Shown here: piece after piece, positions 11,601 to 21,525 of the stretch
How the letters are laid out: the number at the start of each line of letters is the position of its first letter
Numbering within the stretch: the stretch's first letter is position 1
Source: Cryptomeria japonica
Lineage: Eukaryota > Streptophyta > Pinopsida > Cupressales > Cupressaceae
DNA length: 64,000 nucleotides
Reading direction: 5' to 3'
Assembly: GCF_030272615.1 (NCBI RefSeq)
Contig: NC_081414.1
Span: 2,295,501-2,359,500, forward strand
Translations under genes and position numbers: made by a program
Notes under the pieces: model-generated
What the model was told of the DNA's origin: nothing
The model's database searches: none
The model's input: only the letters and a program-made list of their open reading frames with translations

Positions 11601-12718
11601 AACCTTAACACAATGTACTCTTCCATGAAGAACCAATTAGCCAATTGTATTTGACTTCTGAGTTGAATGCAATCTCTACAAGACACAAGCCATCTAGGCA
11701 TTGGAGTGCTTGTAATTTCATTATACATTGGTGCCAAAAAGAAGTCTACAAAATGGTTGTAGTTCTTTCTATTATCATGCATCCTTATCTTTGGTGTCCA
11801 TTCATATATTGGACACTGTGTTCTGTTCCGAGTCTTCTCATCAATCTTATAGTTTACAATTTGAAGATTGTTGGTCTTGAATATTGCATGATACTTGGAT
11901 AGAAGGAGATAGCACAAGTAGGATGAGAACCTAAATGTCTTACAAGAACCTTTTTTATCATTAGCATTTGTTTGTGCATGGATTGAAAAATGTGCTCAAC
12001 AAAATTATATCTTACTGGCTGAGTCACACAATGGATATTAAAAATCATTTCAAGAAGGCTAGCACCCACTTCCCTATCATTTTCCAATCCCAAGCAAAAT
12101 GTCAACAAGGAAATAGTATCTTGAACCCATGGAACAAAAAATGTTAGAATCATAAGGAGGCTTACGATTCTGATCCAACAAAGTACCATGCATTATTAGA
12201 GCTCTAATAAATGAATCTCTGCGACTTGGATTCAGACTGTCATAATTCTCTGCCAGCTTTCCTAGGTCAATGTGGACGTTCAAGTTTTGTGCTTCAAACC
12301 CTAAGTTCAACAAACAAGCGAATTCTCCCACGCTTATGGATAGAATTTCCTCTTTTGTATTTTTATTGACAATTGCTTTTTTATCTTCATCATAATTTTT
12401 GGCCCAGACCATGACAAAAGCAGGCCAAGGGAATACTTCAGGTAACACCATGCTTCCCAATCCAGCATCCCATGATGCGATTTTATTTGTTCTTTGTTTT
12501 TACGTTGTGTTGAAAACAGTAAATTTTTTCTTGGTTGGATCTGACGCCTTACTAGACAATGCATATCTAATATCTATGATATGCTTTTCACTATGGATAG
12601 CAGGGTCATAAATATCATGGTATTCATCAGTGAAACCTAGTGTTTTAACCAGTTCGGTTAGGTACATTTTTTTTTTCACTTGGCTTCCTGTTGAACTATT
12701 GCTTCCTGTTTTCCCCAT
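8601..12718 (-). pseudogene. Large unidentified gene with G-patch-like and coiled-coil segments
   Basis: Family not recognised. Starting at ATG 12718 (MGKTGSNSSTGSQVKKK), one protein can be followed for about 1,360 codons through several frame changes. The order is: an N-terminal globular part (12718-12077; TAA near 12500) with FPWPAFVMVWAKN and ISVGEFACLLNLGF; shifts near 12140 and 11900; a Trp/Phe-rich part (11917-11387) with YEWTPKIRMHDN and FMEEYIVLRFYG; an acidic linker; a G-patch-like core MGFEGGGLGPRGEGI (about 10756-10714); a Ser/Thr/Pro-rich region; a Lys-rich run at 10018-10060 where the frame slips; then coiled-coil text (LLKVEREKNKLEKQIEKL, AELKDLREKLAKSSKKIDEE) to the stop at 8601. 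In-frame stops occur at about 11245, 11125 and 10468. G-patch-like motifs occur in RNA-processing proteins and in some Tat/Ogre retroelements. No RT, integrase or protease is seen. Confidence 0.6.
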
Positions 12719-13130
12719 CGCTGTTATTGTTAATAATTCAAAATAATGCTAGATACAAGCCTAAAAATGCTAACCCTCAAATTGAACCACGAGATTAAAA
12801 AAAGTAAAAAAGGCGGGATGTAGGTGCTCTAGATCTTACCCAAAATTTTTATTTCACTAGATTGGTGCAGACAGACTCTGTTGCAACTTGTATTCCAAAA
12901 TCTAGTAGTCATTTCTGAATCTCCCTTGATTTACTGGTTTGTCCATGAAATGAAATACGATTATGATTTGTGAGTCACTTATTTTGAAAACATTGAAAAG
13001 TACAAAAGTAATACCTAAAGGGCAAAATATTTAGAAGCCTATTGTAATTTTATTAATTATTATTAATATCTATTCACCGCCGAAGGACAAAACATTCATT
13101 GCTTCAGTCTAAATTCTGAGGACATCAAAT
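12719..13130. other. Upstream region of the cargo gene, no gene
   Basis: About 400 bp between the start of the minus-strand cargo gene and the tandem array. It would contain the cargo promoter. No convincing TATA box or other signal could be singled out. Confidence 0.35.
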
Positions 13131-14276
13131 GTAAAACATTCAATTCTAGGCGAAGTTCTCACAAATGTGTTCACTTCCCACATTCAGGCCGAAATCCACC
13201 CTAAGTCATTGATCTATGCTCATCCAACAGATGATGGTATCTATTATCAGTTGTCGTGGGTCCCATGACTTTTTCCATTTTTCAGGCACGTCACCACACT
13301 CGAGTCACTTTTTCGGACTGGTTTTTAAGTCTTTTTAAATCCTTCAACTTCCGCCTGAAATAGAGTTTTATTGACTTAATTATATTTAATTAAATGTAAA
13401 ACGTTCAATTCTGGGCGAAGTTCTCACAAATGTGTTCACTTCCCACATTCAGGAGGAAATCCACCCTAAGTTGTTGATCTATGCTCATCCAACAGACGAT
13501 TGTATCTATTGTCAATTGTCATGGGTCTTGTGACTTTTGCCATTTTTCGGGCACGTCACCTCACTCAAGTCACTTTTCCGGACTATTATTTAAGTCTTTT
13601 TAATCCTTCAACTTCTCTCCGAAATAGAGCTTTATAGACTTAATTATATTTGATTAAATGTAAAACGTTCAATTCCAGGCAAAGTTCTCACAAATGCGTT
13701 TGCTTCCCACATTCGGGTTGAAATCCACCCTAAGTCATTGATCTGTGCTCATCCAATGGACGATGGTATCTGTTGTCAGTTGTCATGGGTCCCATGACTT
13801 TTGCCATTTTTCGGGCACGTCACCACACTTGAGTCACTTTTTCAGACTGTGTTTTTAAGTCTGTTTAATCATTTTCAACTTCTACCCAAAATAGAGCTTT
13901 ATAAACTTAATAATATTTGATTAAATGTAAGACGTTCAATTCTGAGGGAAGTTCTCACAAATGTGTTTACTTCCCACATTCGAGCCAAAATCCACCCTAA
14001 GTCGTTGATCTGTGCTCATCCAACGGACGATGGTATATGTTGTCAGTTGTCGTGGGTCCCATGAATTTTGCCATTTTTTGGGCACGTCACCACACTCGAG
14101 TCACTTTTTTGAACTATTTTTTAAGTTTGTTTAATCATTTTCAACTTCCGCCCGAAATAGAGCTTTATAGACTTAATTATATTTAATTAAATGTAAAATG
14201 CTCAATTTTGGGCGAAGTTCTCACAAATGTGTTTACTTCCCACATTCGGGCTGAAATCCACCCTAAGCCATTGATC
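13131..14276. repeat. Tandem array of about 266-bp units
   Basis: Units begin with GTAAAACRTTCAATTCT-like text at 13131, 13396, 13660, 13927 and 14193 (spacings 265, 264, 267, 266), giving four full units and a partial fifth. Each contains 'gaagttctcacaaatg', 'gaaatccaccctaagt', 'gggcacgtcacc' and 'cgagtcacttttt' segments and an AT-rich end. Units differ by scattered substitutions, so the array is not very recent. It sits just upstream of the large minus-strand gene inside the hAT. Confidence 0.9.
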
Positions 14277-14284
14277 TAATTGAG

Positions 14285-14490
14285 TCTAATTCTGTTCTCT
14301 AATTGAGTCTGAGAATCTTGAATTTTCTTCTAATGACCTTGGCCTTGAGTCTAATAATGTGGTGAATCTTATTGATAAACCTGCACCTCTTAAGGACCTA
14401 TGCAATATGCATTACCATTGATCCTAGTGAGACTATTGAAACACCTGATGGCCCACTATATATCACTCAAAGATCAAAGACATAATCTCA
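14285..14490 (+). pseudogene. Possible decayed coding fragment
   Basis: Short plus-strand text reads like protein in two frames joined by a shift near 14400: SSNDLGLESNNVVNLIDK followed by ITIDPSETIETPDGPLYI and a stop. Base composition is less AT-rich than the flank. No family recognised; it may be the tail of a lost gene, or chance. Confidence 0.25.
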
Positions 14491-15592
14491 CGATTCATTC
14501 CAATATATATATATATGTATGATATATTGATCAGATTCATAAAATTTCATCATTTTGAATATAGAAAAAAAAAAAAAAAGCATTGTAATTGTTGGAAAAA
14601 AAAACCCACCAAAGGGACTAAAAAATAGGGTAAGCTATTGATTATCATATCAAAAGTATATTAAATAATCTTTTTTTTCTATTACAAAGTTTAGATTATA
14701 AGATCAAATGAGTGATAGGACCAAATAAGCGGACATGCCTTTCTTCGTAAAATACCTAATTCATTGGGTGTTTTGTAAAGTAATTAATTACTTTAATTTG
14801 TTTCATACAAAACAAATGGGACCAATTACCACATTGTATATTGATACATATAGATGATAAAATATATCTGCTTCTCAATTCTATTTTTTGAAATTGTTCT
14901 AATAATATATTCACATCCTTGGTTCTCTTCCATGAAAGCGATCCCATCTACCGTTCATAAATGTCTCAAATTTCTTCATAATGACAAAATCTTAACTATA
15001 AATCATAGCATGTGCCAACCCACACATGCACTAGTTCAAAACTTCAACAACAAGTAAGTTGGACTTTTAATTCACTTGTTTTTCACAAGATAAACATCTT
15101 TTTTATATATTTATAAAATTATAATCAACCATAATCAATGTACAAATAATTAATGGAGTGAACTCGAATTTTTTTTTATATATTAAATATAGAGGAAGAA
15201 GCATTACATAAAAAAGATCACAGTATTAAATTTATTTCCATTGTTTAACAAAATATTGAAATAACGTAGCTCATAAACAAAAAGTATTTGCAAAATTATC
15301 ATTAATAAAATGAAATAGAAAGCATTTTTATATCCATAAGAGGCAAACTGAAACGAACTGGAATTTTTATATTTATATTCTAGAAATTTACAATTTTAAC
15401 ATGTCTGAGACTTGAGTCCCTCAAAAACTTTAAAAGCCAAAATGAGTGAGCCACTGAGCCTGTGAGGTTTAGGTTACAAGGATATAGCCAAAAAAAGAAC
15501 TACTAGGGGGTTGGAGCTAGGGCACAAGTAGTGGATGGTTTACCCTAAGAATTTGGCCCTCCCTCCATGTAGAATTCTTCAAATAGCATAAG
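14491..15592. other. AT-rich non-coding stretch
   Basis: Contains short A and T runs and an alternating TA tract near 14505. ORFs at 14756-15057 show no motif. Nothing else recognised. Confidence 0.4.
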
Positions 15593-16120
15593 CTAAGAGA
15601 ATTCTTCAAGACAACTGTATTTTGGAAAGTCGTCCAGGAGCAACCATTTCCAAAGAAAGTCCCTATCAATCTGCACCCATTTCCTATGACACGTCAACTG
15701 CTCTACATTCAGGTTCAAAAGAAATGGTTGCCTAGCCACTGGCACTGTTTGGTTAGGGAGGAGAAGCTTGGTTAATTCACTTGCCCAAGGGATCCCCATC
15801 CCTACTTCTGCAAGGATGACAACTGTAACATCGTCTCCAAGGAAGTCTTCCTTAAACACCTTCCTTAACAACATCAACATATCCACCTTGTCTCCTTCGA
15901 GGTCCAGAAGAGATGCCAATAATCGGGATGTAATGTTCGTGTTAACATGGTATCTATTTTCATTACGCAGAAAGTCTCTACCCAGGACCATCCTCACAAC
16001 CTCATTGGTGAACATCCCAACCTCCTTGCAGACTGATTGGAGGGTTGGGTCTTTAACGGAGCCCAAAAAGGCCCTCTGGTCCTCTGCAGAAATGCTTCTC
16101 AAGTGGATAGGAGTGTCCAT
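15593..16120 (-). CDS. Intact 175-codon ORF of unknown family inside the hAT
   Basis: An uninterrupted ORF from ATG 16120 to a TAA/TAG-type stop at 15593, the only long unbroken ORF inside the hAT. The product opens MDTPIHLRSISAEDQRAFLG and looks like a soluble, mainly helical globular protein: leucine-rich amphipathic segments (ITSRLLASLLDLEGDKVDML), no transmembrane segment, no signal peptide, no zinc-finger pattern, and a Trp-rich C-terminus (RKWVQIDRDFLWKWLLLDDF). Codon usage is even and the base composition is richer in GC than its flanks, as expected of real coding sequence. A TATA-like element on the minus strand lies at 16254-16265, about 140 bp upstream. I do not recognise the family. 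It could be a captured host gene, an accessory transposon protein, or one exon of something larger. Confidence 0.55.
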   Translation of the reverse strand: MDTPIHLRSISAEDQRAFLGSVKDPTLQSVCKEVGMFTNEVVRMVLGRDFLRNENRYHVNTNITSRLLASLLDLEGDKVDMLMLLRKVFKEDFLGDDVTVVILAEVGMGIPWASELTKLLLPNQTVPVARQPFLLNLNVEQLTCHRKWVQIDRDFLWKWLLLDDFPKYSCLEEFS

Positions 16121-16669
16121 CTTGACAAATCAAATTACCAATTTAAACAACGTGATCCTATAGACCTAAACCAGAGGCAGAATTTAAATACCGCGAGATC
16201 TAACGATTTATCTACCAAATGGCAAAGGCTAATTGAAGATGAAAGAAGCAAAGATTGTATATAAATAGTTGAAGATCTTGATTGTAATAATTACTTCTCT
16301 AACCGTATTAATTCCTTTAATTTTTTTTAAATCTTTCGTATATCTCTGCAAATCTTTCCCATAAATGCACTAGTGTGCGAAATTGGAACAACTATAAACC
16401 AATACCAAGTTGGCAAGTACCACATTGGAAGTCGTGGGGACATAGTGGATTGCAATTAGTGACTAGACATATATTAAATGACCAATATTATCGATCGTGA
16501 CATTTGATATGTGTCTACGATCATCGAATGGTTTAAAATTATTGATGGATTTTAGGTACATGTCACCCTTCACGTGTCAAAGTGGCCACACTTTTTGATA
16601 CATCATGCAGAGTCCAGACTCAATGTGATGTACTAATGTGATGTGATGTGCCTTGTCTATTAATGGCAA
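16121..16669. other. Upstream region of the 175-codon ORF
   Basis: Holds an AT-rich presumed promoter (TATA-like element at 16254-16265 usable on either strand) and then unique-looking sequence with several TGACAT/ATGTCA-type words near 16500-16600. No gene seen. Confidence 0.35.
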
Positions 16670-17036
16670 TGAATTCATGAAATCACCAATAAAATATATA
16701 TGTTTCCATAAATAACAGAATATTAGCCAAACAAATTAAATAATTTTCAAGCGGTGGATAAAAATCACCAATACGTTTAAATAATTTTTCCTTTAGACTA
16801 AAATTTTTCACCCATACAATTATATATTTGCTTCCTACAATATATATTTTCCCCATAAAACAAGGTATTATTCGCCAGAATTTTATGTAATTTTCGTACA
16901 CTAGGAAAAAATCGCCAATACAAAATTATTTTTTTTCGTACTTTGAAAACAATTTCGCCATCAATATGAAAATTTCCCCCAAAAAATAATGTCTGATTCG
17001 CCAGGATTTTACACTTTTGCCTGGGGGGTGGTTTCT
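16670..17036 (-). repeat. Right subterminal repeats of the hAT
   Basis: Motifs of the form ATTCGCC or CACCAATA/CGCCAATA recur about every 60-100 bp (near 16684, 16765, 16872, 16910, 16956 and 16997), many followed by a run of T or A. The sequence from about 16720 to 16990 looks like two diverged copies of a longer unit. The GGCGAAT core is shared with the left end (4654-4935), supporting that both ends belong to one element. Confidence 0.55.
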
Positions 17037-17050
17037 TAAAGTTATCCCTA
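17037..17050 (-). repeat. hAT right terminal inverted repeat
   Basis: Minus strand TAGGGATAACTTTA; 12 of 14 bases match the left end at 4640-4653. Followed directly by the target duplication. Confidence 0.75.
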
Positions 17051-17058
17051 AATCTCAT
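17051..17058. repeat. 8-bp target-site duplication, right copy
   Basis: AATCTCAT, identical to 4632-4639. Confidence 0.88.
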
Positions 17059-17461
17059 TTACTCAATGTAGAAACCTTTTAGTGTTCTCATCATCAAACA
17101 TCCTCAAGTTCTCAAATTTGTGCTTTAGATTTGTCAACTTGGCTTGCTTTGCCTTCAAATCACCTTCATACGCACTAATCAACTTCTCCCAGATTGGTTT
17201 AGTAGACTTAAACCCCATAACTTTAGAGAATATTGGATCACTCAAATAATTGATAATTGCAATTCTAGCCTTTGAATTATTGTTATGTGCATTAACCTCA
17301 TCTAGAGTTTGAGTATAATTTGTTGAAGTAGTATACCCAATTTAGATAATTTCTCATATTCCAATTGATAGATATTCTAAAGGACATTCCATCCTTTCTT
17401 TGCAATAGGAGTAATTGATGACATCAAACTTTGATGCTTTGTAATTGACTTCATGTGCCAT
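17059..17461 (-). pseudogene. Copia gag N-terminal half, split by the hAT
   Basis: Minus-strand gag of a Ty1/Copia element. ATG at 17461 (MAHEVNYKASKFDVINYSY), about 45 bp after the primer site. It reads into a UBN2-type gag domain: AHNNNSKARIAIINYLSDPI, then IWEKLISAYEGDLKAKQAKL and FENLRMFDDENTKRFLH. In-frame stops occur in the first part and at 17078 (H-stop-VNEI). Reading ends at the hAT target site; the continuation (NEIVSAIRGIGG) is at 4631, 12.4 kb away. Non-functional. Confidence 0.82.
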
Positions 17462-17505
17462 TACAGATCTTCCTCAAGTGGTTAAGCTTCTATAAGAGGA
17501 AACAA

Positions 17506-17518
17506 GCTCCTGATACCA
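17506..17518 (-). other. Copia primer-binding site (Met-tRNA type)
   Basis: Minus strand TGGTATCAGGAGC, one base longer than the usual TGGTATCAGAGC. It fixes the orientation of the minus-strand Copia element and the inner edge of its 5' LTR. Confidence 0.75.
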
Positions 17519-17523
17519 ATTAT

Positions 17524-19140
17524 TGAACACACCATGAGACTAAAAGGGGGGTGAATAAGTTCGGACATTAAATTATTTTACTTCTGACCTATAAATTTTA
17601 AATCACAATTAACTCATTACTACAGTTATGAACATAAAAGTACAAAGCACAATGAGCACATGAACACCATATTTAGGTGGAAAACCCTAAACAGGGGAAA
17701 ACCATGATGAGAATTACACTCACAATATGAATAACTAATTACAATGTTTTAGGCTCAAGGTTGAGGAGCTCATTGCACCTAATAGGACTTGCAAGACTAA
17801 GGCGCGCAACCTTAGGGAAAGATACAAATATATGTACAAGCTTCCAAAAGGAACACACCTTCTTCTGACAGGTACACGAAATAGATGAATAGAAATGAAC
17901 ATGAGATCTCTTGATCATGAAATTATCCTTGAACCACTATGTCAAGGAACCAATATCATGGAAAACACATCTAACTTCCACCACTATCTCAACACATTGT
18001 CACACTAAAGATATCATCATCAAAGCTCTTCACAAACTTTCACACCAAATCTTCTTGTATTACATAAATTCACACACATTTCATGCCTCAACACATACAA
18101 TTACACATCTATATATGCAAGATCTTTCACTAAATCTCTCAACTAGGTTGGCCACAAACAAAATGTATAATATTACATAAATTCGAATACTCAGACCAAT
18201 AATATCAATGATGGTCTACTTCAGCAGATAAAGGGGACCAAAAACACATCACAACACATCCTCCAAAGTCAATTCCAATGAACCACACTTGGTAGAACAT
18301 CCAACAAATTCAACTCCAAATGAAACATGTAGATAAGCAATAAAACATGTTGACCAGTTGACCCAAAAATATCAAATACAACTACATACTACAGATCTAC
18401 ACACGCCATGATAAGACCCATATCAACATCCAAACTCAACCTCTAATGCATATCTAGACCAAAAGAGTATGATTCAAATAAAATACACCACCTCAAATAG
18501 CCATAAACCAAACCAACTGACAACATTCAAATCAAAACAACATAACTTCACTTGCCAATTAAACCAACAACAGAAAATGGAACCGGAACATTGCACAAAC
18601 CAAATGAACATGTCCTCCAAACTACAACACTTGAATCCACATATTAGAGAACCACTTTAGAAGCATTCTCTGGACTAGTTCTAATAGACACCTCACTGTC
18701 AAAAACAACAACCAACCAACTCTACCATCTGAGCAACAAAGGACTTGTAAACATGATAGTGTAACATACAAAAGTTATAAACATTATATCTAGAACCACA
18801 ATCCATAATATTCACAATCCAGAGGAATGAAAAGTATTCTTCCACTAGGACATTAAAAATGTTTTCCCGCACATAAATATTGTTTCTAACACATTGAAGC
18901 TTACAATACACTAGTCTTTTGAAAAACACCTCAACATAACCATCAGAACACACAACAACCTTAGAACACTCACTTCTGGACCATCCACAACTCGTAGTGA
19001 CATCAATGACAACACAAATCAACAACTCAAGTTTCCAACATAAACGTGGAATAAGATGCCTTGAAATTAAAAATAAAATAGGATCTAAATAAGCTTGAAA
19101 TGAGATAGAAGAAGGCATACTAAAGCAAGGACCCAAAAAA
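17524..19140 (-). mobile_element. 5' LTR of the minus-strand Copia element, outer end approximate
   Basis: The inner edge is set by the primer site; on the plus strand the LTR opens TGAACACACC. The body is rich in CA/AAC words on the plus strand. ORFs at 17911-18180, 18469-18660 and 18699-19136 have no motif. I could not fix the outer end; 19140 marks a composition change and is a guess. Confidence 0.45.
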
Positions 19141-20055
19141 GTTGTGAGATTGTAAGGGGTTACAATTTATGAAACTACACCTTGTTTATTTGTATGAATC
19201 TTACCATCTATCAGGAACTATTGCAACGTTATGTGATGTTCATGTTTAATATTAGTTAGGGGAATCCACCTAGGTTAGCAGAGCTTAAAGTGCAATGAGA
19301 ATTTATCTTTAAAGTGAGCTCTTTATTTATTGGCCAACCTCCTAGTATCCTTGTGAATAAGAATGCCATGGATTTAGGAAATATGGAGTAATAAATAATA
19401 TTAAATATAATGCAGAATAAATGACAAAAATAACAAACCATATTAACACATATATTTATGTGGTTCACCCAATGTGGGCTACATCCATAGAGTAATAGAT
19501 GCCCAGTTTCCTTTTATTATCTAGTGAAGAGAAAATTATATATGATGATATTTCACATTACATGACCACTTATTTATCAATCCCTTTTTGGTGATTTACA
19601 AAGTCACCAAAAAATAAGCTCAACAACATGATCACTCACCACATATCAACAAAGAAGTGGTTGATCTTTAGAGGAAATTGGGCAATCAATTAGAGGAACA
19701 AACATGTGGACATTTTATATACAACAAAACAAATAATTAACTAAAAATTATTATTAGCTAGAACTAATGATGTTGATGAGTGCTCCATGATTTATAGGAA
19801 GTTTGTAATCTCGACCTCCAATAGCATGTTGCAAAAATTATTTTCTAGGATAAAATGACAACTCAAATTCTAGTAAAAAATTATTTTCATATTTTATTTC
19901 AAAATAATATTAGATATCTCTTATCTATATTTAACTATATGCAACACAATGATGATAAAAATACATGATATGACATGAAAATGAGGTATGAAGGTGGTTA
20001 TTAAGGTATATGAACAAATGCTAAAATATTGGATGAAATATAAAGTAAATTTCTC
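19141..20055. other. Non-coding, AT-rich
   Basis: AT-rich sequence with a segment near 19450-19500 (gtggttcacccaatgtgggc) resembling text found in Copia LTRs. No gene or clear boundary seen. Confidence 0.35.
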
Positions 20056-20325
20056 TCATCACAAGGCTTGATACAATTCAATTGGTGTTAACAATTGTAG
20101 CTTGAAACAAAGTTAGAAAGTTTATCAATTGGATGTCAAAACAACATTCTTGAATGGTTTTCTAAAAGAAGAGGTCTATGTACAACAACCACTAGCATAT
20201 GAAATAAGAGGACACAAAGACCAGGTTTGTAAGTTGAAGAAGACTCTTTATGGACTAAAACAAGCACATATATCATATTATAGGGTATGTGCACCAAGTT
20301 GTGGTACCAAAAGGAGGTCTTAAGA
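20056..20325 (+). pseudogene. Copia reverse-transcriptase fragment
   Basis: About 85 codons of the RVT_2 domain of a Ty1/Copia element: ARLDTIQLVLTIVA at the start, an in-frame stop near 20103 and a frame break, then LDVKTTFLNGFLKEEVYVQQ and CKLKKTLYGLKQAHISYYRV. The catalytic YVDD segment and everything after it are missing; the fragment ends abruptly at about 20290 in unrelated sequence. Confidence 0.82.
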
Positions 20326-21095
20326 TGCCACTTTTTTTTTCTTCTGAAATCAGCAAAGTCTGAACTTCAATGAAAAATTGAACATAGTTACACTCCAAAT
20401 TAGAAGATGCAACAAGAACAAAAGTTAGAGTGCTTCGAGTCTACTTTCTAAACTACTAATTTGTTTTGAAAATAGTGGAGATTAAGGGCTTAAAAAAGGG
20501 GGGCCACAAAAAGTGGTCCTTTTTTTATGCAAAAAACATAACATAGCATCTGTTGTAGCCCCCATAAAATGTTAACTTTTTTTTTTTTGAATTTTTGAAA
20601 TCACTTCAGTGAGAAATTAGCTAACACCTTGTAGTTTATGCTGGATTTTTCAGTTAATTTTTTAATGAGTATATGATTTTTTACTAACTTTCGAAGTGGA
20701 CACGTCTTGAAAAACAAAAATTTGAGCGCGCTCCCCACTAAAATTATTGAAAACTAATCAAAATTAAAACTTTTTTTTTAAATGTGTAGAATGGAGCCTT
20801 GTTTCTAAAAATGTAAGTTTTTTCAAAATTTGATGAACGTGTAAAAAACTATAGACAAAATAGTGCATGTTGGTTTTTGACCAAAAACGGACACACTAAC
20901 AAAAGAAATTATAGATGAAAGCCTTAACGAAATCAAAATGTGAAAAAAACTACATGCTTGGATAGATAAGAGAGAGCTTGAAGTTGCTATGGTGTTTTTT
21001 TAGTTTCATTGAACAAGTGCAAACATGATGGAGAGCACGTCCAAAAATATGTGAAACTTTCTAATCTTCTGATAAAATCACGTCACGGGCCTAAA
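20326..21095. other. Non-coding with homopolymer T/A runs
   Basis: Several runs of 7-10 T or A and no coding signal. Probably old transposon debris, but nothing assignable. Confidence 0.35.
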
Positions 21096-21100
21096 ATGGT

Positions 21101-21152
21101 CATCCAACCCTTTGGGTTGGATGCCCAAGTACAATCCAACCCAAAGGGTTGA
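21101..21152. repeat. Two adjacent mutually complementary hairpins
   Basis: CATCCAACCC-TTT-GGGTTGGATG at 21101-21123 is a perfect 10-bp-arm hairpin. About 12 bp later, TCCAACCC-AAA-GGGTTGA repeats it with the complementary loop, so the two hairpins can also pair with each other. No gene is associated. Confidence 0.8.
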
Positions 21153-21316
21153 TGGTTTCCAAAAAAAAACATTTGGCAAGCACCAAATTTTAAAAAATAA
21201 TTTTCTAAATTTGGCGAGCGCCAAATTTGGTGTGCACCAAATGCTTTGCATTATCCAATTTTTCAACTTAGCACATTTTTTAACTTGGGTACAAGTTATA
21301 CCCACCCTAGTAGGAG

Positions 21317-21369
21317 AATATATACATGAAATATAACATATTCTTTAAGTTATATTTCATGTATATATT
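21317..21369. repeat. Perfect inverted repeat, 21-bp arms, 11-bp loop
   Basis: Arms 21317-21337 and 21349-21369 are exact reverse complements (core ATACATGAAATATAAC), with loop 21338-21348. It could be the end of a foldback element or a recombination junction; no expression signal is visible. Confidence 0.85.
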
Positions 21370-21525
21370 GGCAAGATGTTTGAGAGTGGTTTTAGCTCTA
21401 TAGGAGTTATAATGTAGATTCTAGTTTTTAGAGGATCATATAAAATTTCAGACAGTCAAATTTCAGTAATCAGCATGTCAATTTTCTATAATTAGCATGC
21501 TCCTATAAGCATTATTTATCTCTAT

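Larger units (their letters stand above)
4640..17050 (+). mobile_element. Giant (12.4 kb) hAT transposon with cargo
   Basis: Bounded by an exact 8-bp duplication (AATCTCAT) and related termini: TAGAGATTACTTTA on the left and, on the other strand, TAGGGATAACTTTA on the right (12 of 14 match). The start TAGGGAT resembles known hAT ends such as Ac. Removing 4640-17050 plus one duplication rejoins a Copia gag. Contents in order: left subterminal repeats, decayed hAT transposase (+), large decayed minus-strand gene, 266-bp tandem array, intact 175-codon minus-strand ORF, right subterminal repeats. Typical autonomous hATs are about 3-5 kb, so roughly 8 kb is extra. It is unclear whether the extra genes were carried when it moved or arrived by later nested insertion; no internal boundaries were found. 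Confidence 0.82.

Noticed and set aside
15768-16264. Plus-strand ORFs of 131 and 75 codons opposite the 175-codon ORF
   Set aside because: Mirror of the longer minus-strand ORF; Ser/Thr/Arg-rich with no motif.
18699-19136. 145-codon minus ORF in the Copia LTR
   Set aside because: Unstructured translation of AC-rich LTR text; no homology recognised.
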